The notes below the pieces were generated by a model, which saw only the letters and a program-made list of their open reading frames with translations, was not told the DNA's origin and did not search any database. DNA of 23,812 bases from Haplomitrium mnioides (Eukaryota > Marchantiophyta > Haplomitriopsida > Calobryales): the NCBI GenBank assembly GCA_049999725.1, contig JBNGIS010003992.1, positions 1-23,812 on the forward strand, written 5' to 3'. Positions 1 to 9,692 of the stretch are shown in pieces (the first letter of the stretch is position 1; each line of letters begins with the position of its first letter). A program made the position numbers and the translations under genes.

Positions 1-21
1 CAAAAAAAAAAGTTCATGCTG

Positions 22-55
22 TGAGTAGCCTGTTCTTGGTTCAAAGTAGCGGCTG
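22..55 (+). repeat. 34-bp direct repeat, copy 1
   Basis: This matches 3722-3755 in the same orientation, with four mismatches in 34 positions, three of them C/T. The sequence on either side does not match. The copies start exactly 3700 bp apart. They could be remnants of one dispersed repeat, or matching edges of an older element. Confidence 0.6.
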
Positions 56-460
56 TTTAAAGAAGTATTTATTCATGAATGGATGAATAATGTTTTTAAG
101 AGATACTCTGAGAGAATGTCCACTCATGAAGTTTATAATTTTTTGGATAATTTTACAGAATGGGAAGTTTATGACTACTATGCAATTTAGTTGAAAGAGA
201 AGGATTCCAATTACATTATGAGTTTTTTTTGTTACAGAAAACAATAGAGAACATATTTTTTAAATGTTAAAATTCCAAAATGTAATAGATTTGTTGTTTG
301 TGAAACTTGCAAAGAAATTAAATCATTGCGGAGAGCCATCTTGGAGTCTTACAAAGGTAACAAATTTCTTTCCCATTGAAACCTACGATTATTATGACAT
401 TATTTTTGAGAGAATTAATGTTTAGTTATAGAAGTGTTAAGCTTTCTCAAACTTAGTGCA

Positions 461-503
461 CCAACATGTTAGTATTGTTGATTTGTTTACAAAAACATGT
501 TGG
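461..503. repeat. Small inverted repeat
   Basis: CCAACATGTT at 461-470 is the exact reverse complement of AACATGTTGG at 494-503, with a 23-nt spacer. It could form a 10-bp stem. No gene or T-run stands next to it in a way that suggests a function, and in AT-rich plant DNA a chance origin is possible. Confidence 0.4.
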
Positions 504-634
504 AGTCAAAAAAACCATAGGAATTGTAGTTGTAAGGTGAGATTCTATGCTTGCATAAGGTGTGTTGCTTTTAGTTTGAATTCAAAGAATGCCGAAAGTA
601 AAATAAAGCATAGAAATTGTTCTAGTTTTTTTTT

Positions 635-915
635 GTGACCTTAGCCTCACACCGAGTTTTGCTATTGTTCTTTTCAATCCAAGGCCCAACCTGAGATTAA
701 TGAGATCAAGAACTGTTAATGTTGTTTGTGACCTTATGCGTATATAGGTTTTGTTCTTGTTTCTTTCAATTCCAATCATGACTAGAGTCAAAGTAAGTCT
801 AGGAGTTGATGTTGTTATCTTTTAATCCTATGCACGAATAGATCTTTTTTATTATTTCTTCGAATCTTATACACATAGAGACCATGCTAGCATAGAAGTT
901 GTAGTTCTATTTTGT
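635..915 (+). repeat. Three degenerate tandem units of about 93 bp
   Basis: Units start near 635, 728 and 822. Each has a GTGACCTTA-like or ATCCTATGC-like head, then an ATAG-like box, a T-rich run resembling TTTTGTTCTTGTTTCTTTC, and a later GTTGATGTTG-like end. The second and third units align best; the first is more decayed. The spacing of 93 and 94 bp supports an ancestral tandem array rather than chance similarity. No function is evident. Confidence 0.5.
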
Positions 916-2739
916 ATCTTAAAGGGCACAAATGTTTTGTTTTTCTCTTGTGGAATCTCTTGCACTTGTTGAGTCAAAGTTAAGAAAGTGGTCTTTATTT
1001 CTCTAAGGTTATTTAGTTGTTGTAAAGGTTATTTTGATTCTTGTACATTGAAAGAGTACAAACTAGACTTTGAATTGTTGTTTTTAGTTTTCACCTACTA
1101 TGTTCAAAATATTTGTTAATATTGCTTTGAATATTCTTTGTGTTTGAAGGTGTGTTTTAAAATTTAAAGCATCAAAACTTGTTTCATATAATTATTTATA
1201 ATGTTTCAGTGTTTTTGGATGATGTAGTCAAATATAATCGCCAACTTTTTCTTCATTGTAATCAATAAATGAAAGAATGAAAAAAACTTGCAAACCATCA
1301 AAGAAAATGTTATACCAATGGTCAAAGCTACTTGGGCATTGTGATTGATGAAATGGATGAACAGAACATAGCAACTTCACACTAGCCTTCACCACCAAAA
1401 AAAATCGATAAAGATTGTTAAGTGGGTGTGCATGTTGTTGGTACGTTAATATTCAATCATGCTCTTTCTTTGAGGGTGTTTTTAACCTTTGGAAACTTGA
1501 GAAGAAACTCCAATTTGACAACTAAAATGTTAAATAGAATATTTTGTGACTTTGAATGGTCATTGCCTCTTACCTTCTATCTTCAATTGGACAATACGAC
1601 ACGAGAGAATAAGAATTCCACTTTATTTTGATATCTTAATCTCTGCTTCACCAAGAATGTTTTCCAAACAATCAAGGTGAGATTCTTCATGGTCGGCCAT
1701 ACGTACGATCAAATTGATCAAATGTTCAATAGATTCTCAAAACTTTTGAAACATGTCAAGGCTTTCACGATAATGAGTCTTGACGAGACTCTACAATTGT
1801 CTTACAATTCTAAACCTTAAGTAACTTTCTGATGGAGAGATTGGATTTCAAATTGTTTCTGCAACAATGTCCCTCTCTAGTTCAAAGAATATACGACATT
1901 ACCTTCAATAAACAATTCAAGTTCAAGTTGAGTTAATCAAAGGAAAATATTTAGAGCAAACAATTTTCAACAAATGAAATTTGGCTACCTATAGATGGTA
2001 TTTTTCAACTCAAGTGTCTACTTGAAGTAGGAACAAAAATTTTAAGTTCAATATTGATTCCTCTAAAGACACATTCTACAATCAAATGATGTAACACAAA
2101 TCACAATTTTCTCTTTTCATTTTTTTCCACAAAAAAAAACCAATTAAAAAACGACTCTAGCTGCCATTAAATTAAATATGTTTGAGCATGAAAGATATAA
2201 ACCAATCAATCAAGAAGTGTTTGAAATATATTTAATCAATATTGAGATAAACCTCATTACTCTTGATGAGTCTTATGAAGTTGAATCTAAAGAAGTTGAT
2301 ACGAATGACTAAATCAATTTAAGAACCCCATTGTTTATTGTGTATTTTCAATTAATTTTTTAATCTAATTTTATTATTTTATGAAATGTATAAGAATTTT
2401 ATTCAAGAAATTTCTTGAATATATATGCCACCTTGAACTTTTTAGTATCAATCGTTCCAAGTTCATTCTTATCATCTACGAATGAAACTTAAACCTTCAA
2501 TCATAATCTTCATTTGGATTGTGAAATAATTTTTAATCCAAAATATAATCATATTCTTTCCTTATATATTGTGTGATAGAAGAATTTAACGTTTTAGCTA
2601 CTAAACCTCTAGCATTTTTAATTCCTATATAAAACTTTGAACCCACTGTAATCTAACAATCTGATTCATAAAATAAAATCGCAAATGTGCTTAGAGTTCA
2701 TTGTATAAAACATAACTTTAAACACACGTGGACTTTGAC

Positions 2740-3130
2740 CTAGAAGTCAGAACCCTATGCGTGTATAGACTTTGATGTTCACGTAAAAATCTCATGCGTA
2801 CATAGACTCTACTACAAAACTCAAAACCTTTGTTGACCCTAGTTTTTGTTCACAAGTGCTCAAATGTAGAACTCATCAAAGCTTTCCACACACACAAGTG
2901 CTGCTACAAAACCTTGAACCTTGTACATACAAAGACAATCCTATAGAACTTATATGCTAAACTACTTAAAAACTCTCTTATAGAACTCAAAACCCTTTGT
3001 TTGGGAGAATCTAGTCCAAAACTTGGAGCTCTTTATGTGTTTAGACTCTGAAGCAAACCTCTAAACAAATGACCCACTTTGATTTTTAATTATAACTCCT
3101 TTACGTATATGAATTTTTGAATTTTAAAAG
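2740..3130 (+). repeat. Scattered ATGCGTRTATAG-like motifs
   Basis: Related motifs recur in the same direction: ATGCGTGTATAGACTTTG near 2757, ATGCGTACATAGACTCT near 2799, ATGTGTTTAGACTCTG near 3034 and TTACGTATATGAATTTTTG near 3101. They resemble the core of the ~93-bp repeat at 635-915, where ATGCGTATATAGG occurs near 736. Spacing is irregular, so this may be a strongly decayed array of the same family. Confidence 0.35.
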
Positions 3131-3721
3131 ATTTTTGATTGCTAAATCCTTGTAAAAGATGGTCACTTTACCATTTTTGCACATGGATTTTGAGCTACAA
3201 AGTAAAGCTTCTTTCTTGCTTGAACTTCAAAATAGAGTTCTGAAATCTCCCCACAAAATTTGGTTTTTTTAGTTTTTGTGCCTTGGGATTCCAAACTAGT
3301 TCCATTGACTTTTGGCTTGCTTGGGCTATTCCTCAAGTTATCTATTTATTTTTCAATAAGTAATTTCTTAGTGGCACCTTGTCTATGCCCGCATGAAGTT
3401 TGTGCAACCAAATTTATTTTTAACATATTCTTCCATATATTTCAACTTTTGGGCTTTAAAATGTAATCAATGAAAAATGCAAGTTTTTTGTGAAAATAAA
3501 CTATAATTTTTATACTTTTCATTGATTTCGAGAATTCCAATATTTTCATAAAAACTAAGAATATCATTATACTTTGCTTAATGAAATTACTTCTTGCTCT
3601 ATCAAGCTTGTTAAAATGAAAAAAATAAACCACAAAAACTAGCATAGTTTTTTTTTTCTAAATAATCTTATTTTCTCTGTTTTTTTAGTTTGAAAACGAT
3701 TTTTTAAACAATTTCTTATTT

Positions 3722-3755
3722 TGAGTAGCATGTTTTTGGTTCAAAGTAGTGGTTG
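3722..3755 (+). repeat. 34-bp direct repeat, copy 2
   Basis: This is the partner of 22-55, with 30 of 34 positions identical in the same orientation. It follows a T-rich stretch, and the downstream sequence is unrelated to that after copy 1. Confidence 0.6.
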
Positions 3756-4468
3756 CTAGAGGCCCATGCAAATGTATATCTAAGTCTAGAGACTCTTGAT
3801 GGCATTGTCTTTGTTGGAGTTGTCAATACGACTAGTGTCAAACTACATTATGTGTGACTTCGAAACTTCATCTTTACATTTTCCATACTTTCATGTTTTA
3901 TCCTCGGACTCTTGTTATCTTTCTTCTCTCTACTATTTATTCTTTGTTGTCTTTCTAATTTCATAAAACTTTCAGTGTTGGTTCTAACACGAAGTATCAC
4001 TTCCTTTGTCTTTTCGCAAAGACACTCAGAGCTTAAACGGAAGGTCAATTACAATCAATGCAAGATTAGTTAACATTCAAATACAAAAATTGGAGCCCAT
4101 AATGGTCTACATCAACTCAACTTAGAAAAGACTTTGAGAAATAACATTGACACTAGACCGATGATACTAAAACTATTAGCATTTTCAATAGTAGAAATTT
4201 ATATATTAGAATCTATGTTGTAGAGTTAGAATTTGAACAAGTTTGATATTAGGTAGAAAGTGAAGCAATTATATCAACACAAAGACCCTGAAACTCTCAA
4301 ATGACACTCAAAAGACAAAGAACAAAAAAAATCTCTTCAAGGGTATGTGTTCTCTAGAGTAAAAAGTCTTTGTGTTACTTTTATGTAAAGTCAAGTTTCT
4401 GCTTTTGTTTCTGTTATATTATGTTGTGCTATGTGAAGTTCATACCAAACATTAAACCAAGTACTAGG

Positions 4469-4477
4469 TATAAAAGG
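4469..4477 (+). promoter_or_regulatory. TATA-box-like site
   Basis: TATAAAAGG is a good match to a plant TATA box and is followed by a CT-rich tract, as in many plant 5' leaders and LTRs. No coding region follows that I can identify, so this may be a remnant LTR promoter or chance. The motif alone is weak evidence in AT-rich DNA. Confidence 0.2.
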
Positions 4478-6464
4478 AAGGGAGAGCAACCAAAGCTAAC
4501 CCTTGTCTCTCACTTTCTTTCTCTCTCACAAAGAATATCACTTTGTCATCTTTTTAGCCTATTCAAATTCTCTCTTGCTGCTTCTTGGCTGCTTCTTTCT
4601 ATAGTTTGGATTGACAAGCCAAATTGAGATTCAAATATAGAGAAGACAGTGGGAATTGAGTCAAAGAAGACCTAGAAAAAGTATGACAATGAGAGTGCAA
4701 TTGATGTTGGGAAATACAAAAGATGGATAATCACAAGAAGAAGTATGATCGCAATGTTGTTCATGAGGCAATAAGATAAAACTAAAAATGAAGCTCAAAG
4801 AAATAATGAATGCTGAGATTAAAGAGATGACCAAGTGAAGAACTAACAAATACAAAAAGAGCAGGCAAAGTTTCTGAAGATCAGATGCGAAATAGTTGCA
4901 TTATCTAGAACCGCCCCCAAAGAGAGACAACGGTGTCACCAAAAGAAAACTATCTTAATTGCTCAATTAGTTTTCATTGTAAGTGTAATGTTGTCTTGTT
5001 ATGTTATGTTCAAGTGAGTTGAAAACCACTCTTGTGAATTCTCCATTTTGTGACTAAGTTGTCTCTAGATGTTGTATTATTGTCTATATATTATAGAATT
5101 ATCTATCTATTCGACATAGATCGAAGAGGTTTAGAAATAAGAGATTATCCATCAAAACAAAGGGTCTACCTCTTGATTGTTGCTACATTTCCTGTGTATA
5201 CTATTGTCAGCCCCGTGGTCGGAGCCTTAACTCTTTTCCGACAGAGTTTCCTCCGATTAAGGGATGACTTAGTGTTTCGAGACCTTTTATGGGAGGGGCT
5301 TTGCGCCGAATGGACCCCCACTCCTTCTTACGAACTCTGGAGTGTCTGCACAACACTCAACAACACCCAAGCACACACCTCCAATGCCCACGGATGCTGG
5401 TCATACCCCTTCTTTAGGCCTTAACCTCAAAAAGTGTCACTTGGAAGACATGGAACGATGGGACAAAGCATCCGATTATTGGCTGCAGTGGTCTCTTGGG
5501 AAGCCCTAGTTGATTCGTGGTTGCCTTACGATCTTGGCCACTAGCCCACGATTGCATCAACAACCCACCTGCACATACACATCCATTTCTCAAGCCACCC
5601 ACGATGGGACTGCAATGCTGCTGAACCACTTTGTCTTATAATTCTGAAGTCCAGAACTGGACCCAACCGCTTTGTTATACAAGAGGGAGCAGGTCCCAGT
5701 ATCCAATTATCACAATTACAATAATGTTCGTCTTGACTTCCCCTGTCTAGGGTGTCCTCAAGATTGGACAAATGAAATACATGCCTTCTAAAACTAAGAA
5801 TAACACAAAACTACAAACAGAACACAAATCTAAACAACACACGTAAACATGAAAAAACACCGGTACTTGCACACTGCCTTGTTGACAATGCAATCTTCTT
5901 CTACCTCTCAAGAACTGATCTTTTCTCTCAATCCTCCTTTAGCTCCCATCAGCCACTCCAATTCTCCTCCAATCCTTCAGCCACCCACTCTTAGTCAGAT
6001 AGTTTTTTCAACTTCCCTCGCGAGAAGCCATGAATTTACTTCCTCAGGCTTGGAAGAGGATTTCTTTAACTTCCACCTCTGGCAGATAGTCCCCACCACT
6101 ACTGGCCACCCACTCCACCTTGAGCTTCGACTAGATCTTCTATGCAACGTGCAGGCACTAACACAGCCACTGCTCTCTTGGCTCCACTTGAGAATTATGA
6201 TCAGAAATGCCCCCAAGCGCCCCTAGGATTTATGCTCCTGCACACACAAAGCTGAGACCACCCCAAGACCCCCCTTGGCAGCCTCTCACAAATTCAAGCC
6301 GACAAGCTCCCTTCAAATTCACTTGGCGATCTACCTCCAAATGCTTGGTCCACCTGCAACGATGAGTCCACCTGGATTGCCTGAGACTCTAGAGCCCTCA
6401 CGCTCAACGATTCTCAGCGCCCCTCCAGTCCACCTCCACCCTCGCTGGTCTCCTTGCACGAGTC

Positions 6465-6628
6465 CACTCCCCACACGTGAATCTTGGTTGGAATCTNNNN
6501 NNNNNNNNNNNNNNNNNNNNNNNNNNNNNNNNNNNNNNNNNNNNNNNNNNNNNNNNNNNNNNNNNNNNNNNNNNNNNNNNNNNNNNNNNNNNNNNNCACT
6601 CCCCACACGTGAATCTTGGTTGGAATCT
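6465..6628. other. Assembly gap of 100 N flanked by an exact 32-bp duplication
   Basis: Positions 6497-6596 are exactly 100 N, a conventional placeholder length. The 32 bases before it (6465-6496) are repeated without change after it (6597-6628). The central LTR has this 32-bp sequence once (16217-16248) and no extra DNA. The simplest reading is two contig ends that overlap but were not merged. Frames read through the gap are not real. Confidence 0.9.
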
Positions 6629-7213
6629 TTCCTCTCTCCCTCGTTGCCTCTTCCTCTCGGGTTTGGTCTCCCACTCTCAATTTTGCATGAACAACAACCC
6701 CCTCTATCTTGCAACAATCTCAGCTATAACCTCCCATGCAGTGCGCTTCACTCCCAACGATTTCTTGATCAAGAATGCATCTTTCCTCCTCGTTGGACTT
6801 GGTTGTTTTTCTCGTTGGCCTCTATTTCTTGAAAAGCTGACATCTGTTGGTCAGGCCGTATCTAACGGTATCAGTTGAAGCATTCACAGATTTTCGATTA
6901 GGATCGCCTCACTGTTGGACGCCTCAGCAATCTCGTAGCAATTCCGGTTCGATTCCTTCAAAGTATCTTGTTGAGCGTGGATCTACAGTTGGGTCGGAGA
7001 GGTTCTTCTTGTAGAGCAATTCAAAGGAATCCATTTGGAGAAGATTGGGCTTGCAGTAGAAGGATTGCGCGACGCATCCCACGGCTGCCTCTCGATCATC
7101 ATGGACTTCCTCGCTCCAAGGCTCCCGCGATCGCCCGCAGACCCTCGCAAGCAGCAACGCTTCCGCAAGCGCTCGCGGACCCTCGCACGCCGCCACATGT
7201 CCGCAAAATCCCT

Positions 7214-7276
7214 CGGAACCCCGCCGTCGCTTCGCGGAGCCCCACAGTCGCCCTTCGGAACCTCGCCGTCGCTTTA
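7214..7276 (+). repeat. Three 21-bp tandem units in the left LTR
   Basis: Units at 7214-7234, 7235-7255 and 7256-7276 share a CGGAACCCCGCCGTCGCTT-like form. The central LTR has a single unit at the matching place (16905 onward) and is 42 bp shorter there, which is exactly two units. The 21-bp length would keep a reading frame, but I see no evidence that the LTR is translated. Confidence 0.75.
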
Positions 7277-7648
7277 GAAAATCCCGCCACGTCATCTGTT
7301 GCCGCATCGTTCGACGCCGTCCCGCAAGGGGGTAGGCGGACTGTCGCATTGATCGGATTCCGCAGTTGACCCGCCGTTGACCCGCAGGAACCCTCGGACC
7401 ATCGCTGAATGCCACGTCATCCGTCAAACAATTCACTCGCCGAGTAAGAACGTTACCTTTTGACGCTGCTTCGAAACCCGCTCGCAATAAGAACTGGAGC
7501 TTCCTTCGCTTAACTCTTTTCTCCGCTTGATATAAGAACTATGGCAAACTCTCCATGGATCCTCTTCGAACTTTCAGCGCGCCCCGTCTAACTTTCGTCC
7601 TCGCCAATGTTGGAACTGCGATAGGTCACCCTTTCAGCTGTTGGTCCC

Positions 7649-8038
7649 TTGCTTCTTCTTCTCGCCGGACTGTCACTTCATTGCCTTTTCGCCATTTCTT
7701 GATCTTCCTTTGGCCATATTGTCGATGAATCACCTTTTCGCTATCTTAATCTTCCTTTGGCCATATTGTGGATGAATCACCTTTTCGCTATCTTGATTTT
7801 CCCCTAGTCGGAACTTTGTTTGATCACCTTTTCGGCCCTCTTGATCTTCCATTGGCCAAAACTTTGTTTGATCACATTTTCGGCCCTCTTGATCTTGTTC
7901 TGGCCGGATTGTTGATGGATTGCCTTTTCGGCAGTTCGTTGCTTGGTTCTTCCTCTGGCCGGAACTTCGCCTGATCACTTTTTTGGCCCTCTTGATCTTG
8001 TTCCGGCCGGACCCTCGATATATCGTGCTTCCGCAACC
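7649..8038 (+). repeat. ~48-bp tandem array in the left LTR, eight units
   Basis: Unit starts are 7649, 7699, 7746, 7793, 7841, 7889, 7939 and 7992, with lengths of 47 to 53 bp. Each follows the pattern TTGATCTTCCTCTGGCC, then a short variable part, then GATCACCTTTTCGGCCCTC or a close variant. The unit at 7841-7888 is missing from the central LTR and is most like its left neighbour, so it looks like a recent duplication or loss. A more distant unit lies near 8154-8203. Arrays like this in LTRs of other elements can hold transcription enhancers; here that is only a possibility. Confidence 0.75.
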
Positions 8039-8491
8039 TTCTCGTTATAAGAACTAAATGCGCCATAAACTCCCGTCGAACTTTCAGATCTTACCTTGTC
8101 GAACTTCCCCCACCTGCTTGGTTGGATCAGTGATAGATCATGGTTTCGTCTCGCTTGTTCTTGGTCTGGCCAGACCTATGATAAATCACCTTTTCGCTGC
8201 TCTTCCATTGGTCTTCCCTGTCGGATTCCCGTGAAGCTTTGTGGGGCCCACCCAGTTTCCGTCGAGTTTCCGTGGACATCTTGGGACTGCCACGTGTCCG
8301 TAGCGCCCCACGGAGTCCTTCCGACCCGAAACTCGAATGAATCGCTGCTTCGCTCTTCTCGTTTAGCCTCACCGTTGCCTTAAGCACTCCTCACTGTTGT
8401 CAAAATAGTGACAAGTTGCCTCTTTGTCAGTCGCCGCTTCGCTTATCCCTGTTTCGTTTTCTTCGGACTCGTCGGACCCCTCTTATCGGAT

Positions 8492-8546
8492 CCCTGTTAA
8501 GTGGGCATCCTACGCAGGGAGGCTGATTGAAACCCACTTAACTGGG
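8492..8546. repeat. Inverted repeat with 14-nt arms in the left LTR
   Basis: The arms are 8492-8505 (CCCTGTTAAGTGGG) and 8533-8546 (CCCACTTAACTGGG). They pair at 13 of 14 positions, including an unbroken 10-bp block, around a 27-nt loop. The same structure is kept in the central LTR. It could form a hairpin in RNA from either strand. Confidence 0.7.
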
Positions 8547-9010
8547 GCTCCCCATGTAGGGTGGTTGGTCCCTGTCAAACTCCTCGGACCTTCAAGAGCC
8601 GCCATGTCATCCATTGGATCCCGTGAAGCGTGTTGAGGCCGCCACATCATCCGCAGCGCCCGACGGACTCCTCGGAACTCCTCTTCTTTGAGTTGATTCT
8701 TCGCCTCGATCGCCCTCCTCTTAGTCCGATTGCATCATCTGGCTTCCGATTATGGAGCGCCTCCTTCCCTTCTCTCCTGGGCGACCCATCACGGGGGCTC
8801 ATCCTCTTCGAGTTCATCCGACTGCCTCCTCTTTCCGTGTCCTCGCTTGCTAATTGCTCCTTCGTTTGTTGTTTGTTGCCAAGAGGCAAATTCTCGCAGT
8901 GCTGTGACCCCTGATCCCGTCGCGTGACTCACATCCTGACTCTCTCCCCATCGCCTTCACTTCTGGTAGCTTCTCTTGTAACTTCCCCTTTACGTGATTC
9001 CTCTTTGGGT

Positions 9011-9165
9011 GATGCTGGTCTCCCTCTGTTGATCTACCTCTGATAGCCTCCCTCCGATGGTCTCCCTCTGACGATCTCCCTCTGACCTCTCCTTGAATCC
9101 TCTACTCACCCTTGTCATGATCTCCTATTGTTGATCTCTCTCTGATGATCGCTCTCTTATGAGAA
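9011..9165 (+). repeat. Short degenerate CT-rich repeats in the left LTR
   Basis: Repeats of about 14 to 19 bp, resembling GATCTCCCTCTGAC, run through this stretch with small changes. The matching stretch of the central LTR has the same units, so the array predates the split of the two LTRs. On the element's strand this lies in the first few hundred bases of the LTR, that is, in U3. Confidence 0.55.
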
Positions 9166-9492
9166 CTACTGCAAGTCCCTTTGATCCCCTTGCTAGCCTT
9201 CTTCCCTGACTCATCTGAATTCCACATGGCTCCCCCTTGCATTTGCAGGATCCATGATATTCATTTGGGAAAGTAGAAAAGAAAGGAAGAGAAGGGAAAT
9301 GGGAAATAGTAGAGAGGTGCATGATTGCCACAACAACAATAAAACAATAAAATGTAGCAACACACAACAGGCTAACACAAATTGATGGAATCAACCAGGC
9401 TAAGAAGCTCAGAATTTACAAAAAATGAAAAAAACTCAGACACACCCGACTCACAGAACTCCTCTTTTAATTGTGCAGCGACGCCGCAAACA

Positions 9493-9505
9493 CCTTCCTC
9501 CTTCT
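9493..9505 (-). other. Polypurine tract of element A
   Basis: On the minus strand this reads AGAAGGAGGAAGG and directly precedes TGTTTG, the presumed LTR start. A purine run abutting the 3' LTR is where plus-strand DNA synthesis starts in LTR elements. The equivalent site in B is AAAAGGAGGAAGG. The tract is the main evidence for the inner LTR edge, because homology between copies does not stop here. Between it and the integrase stop (9693) lie about 187 nt that look untranslated. Confidence 0.65.
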
Positions 9506-9692
9506 GGTCTTCTTGGCCTCCTTGTGGCCGCCGCTCTGACTTCTCTTGATGGGTGTCTTTAGTCAACTTGGTCACCAACCACTTCACTCACACAACACAC
9601 GAACACGAACAAACATAACTCACTATGCAACGCTAAACATACAGAAGTACAGAACAGCTCCACTCTTATTGTACACGACAGCACCCTCCATA

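Larger units (their letters stand above)
1..5204. other. AT-rich flanking DNA, no recognisable gene
   Basis: This 5.2-kb stretch lies outside the retrotransposon. It is AT-rich, with many homopolymer A and T runs. The open frames in it are all short (at most 124 codons, and the longest runs across the LTR boundary), low in complexity, and match no protein family I know. I see no tRNA, rRNA or splice-bounded exon I could defend. It holds three ~93-bp degenerate repeats (635-915), a scattered motif related to them (2740-3130), a 34-bp repeat pair, a small inverted repeat and one TATA-like site, listed separately. It may be old, decayed transposon sequence, but nothing in it lets me name a family. 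Confidence 0.7.
5205..9492 (-). repeat. Left LTR (3' LTR of element A)
   Basis: The LTR is 4288 bp as written, or about 4156 bp after allowing for the N gap and its duplicated edge. On the plus strand it runs from TGTCAGCC to AAACA, giving TG...CA ends; on the element's own strand it starts TGTTTG and ends CTGACA. The outer end is set by loss of homology with the other LTR. The inner end is inferred from the polypurine tract just inside it. The five bases outside (5200-5204) are ACTAT, the candidate target-site duplication; its partner is not in the window. It differs from the central LTR by about 7 percent in two stretches compared by eye (18 differences in about 260 nt, mostly transitions). 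It contains the repeats, hairpin and CpG-dense block listed separately. Confidence 0.85.

Noticed and set aside
4370-4627. 85-codon frame near the TATA-like site as a gene
   Set aside because: The product is low in complexity, Phe/Ser/Leu-rich from CT-rich DNA, with no recognisable domain and no support other than being open.
6275-6878. Long frames crossing the N gap
   Set aside because: They include 34 undetermined codons and a duplicated edge, so they are products of the gap.
6924-7487. 187-codon minus-strand frame in the left LTR (and a shorter one at 16615-16998) as a gene
   Set aside because: It is repeat-rich (RRRGSEG units from the 21-bp repeats), CpG-dense, with no domain I recognise and different starts in the two LTRs. 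GC-rich DNA leaves frames open by chance.
7528-7540. TATAAGAACT motifs (near 7474, 7530 and 8043) as LTR promoter TATA boxes
   Set aside because: They read as TATA-like mainly on the plus strand, opposite to the element, and are repeated without a consistent position; I could not choose a transcription start.
7730-7978. Repetitive minus-strand frame (DQTKF and EDQEGRK units) as a repeat protein
   Set aside because: It is the translation of the 48-bp LTR array. Unit lengths vary from 47 to 53 bp, so the frame is not maintained across units.
7649-8038. CRISPR array
   Set aside because: Units are contiguous, degenerate and of uneven length, with no constant repeat and unique spacer pattern, and the context is a plant retrotransposon LTR.
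9266-9316. Purine-rich tract on the plus strand as a polypurine tract
   Set aside because: It lies within the LTR and is purine-rich on the wrong strand for a minus-strand element. The tract at 9493-9505 abuts a TG start and fits better.
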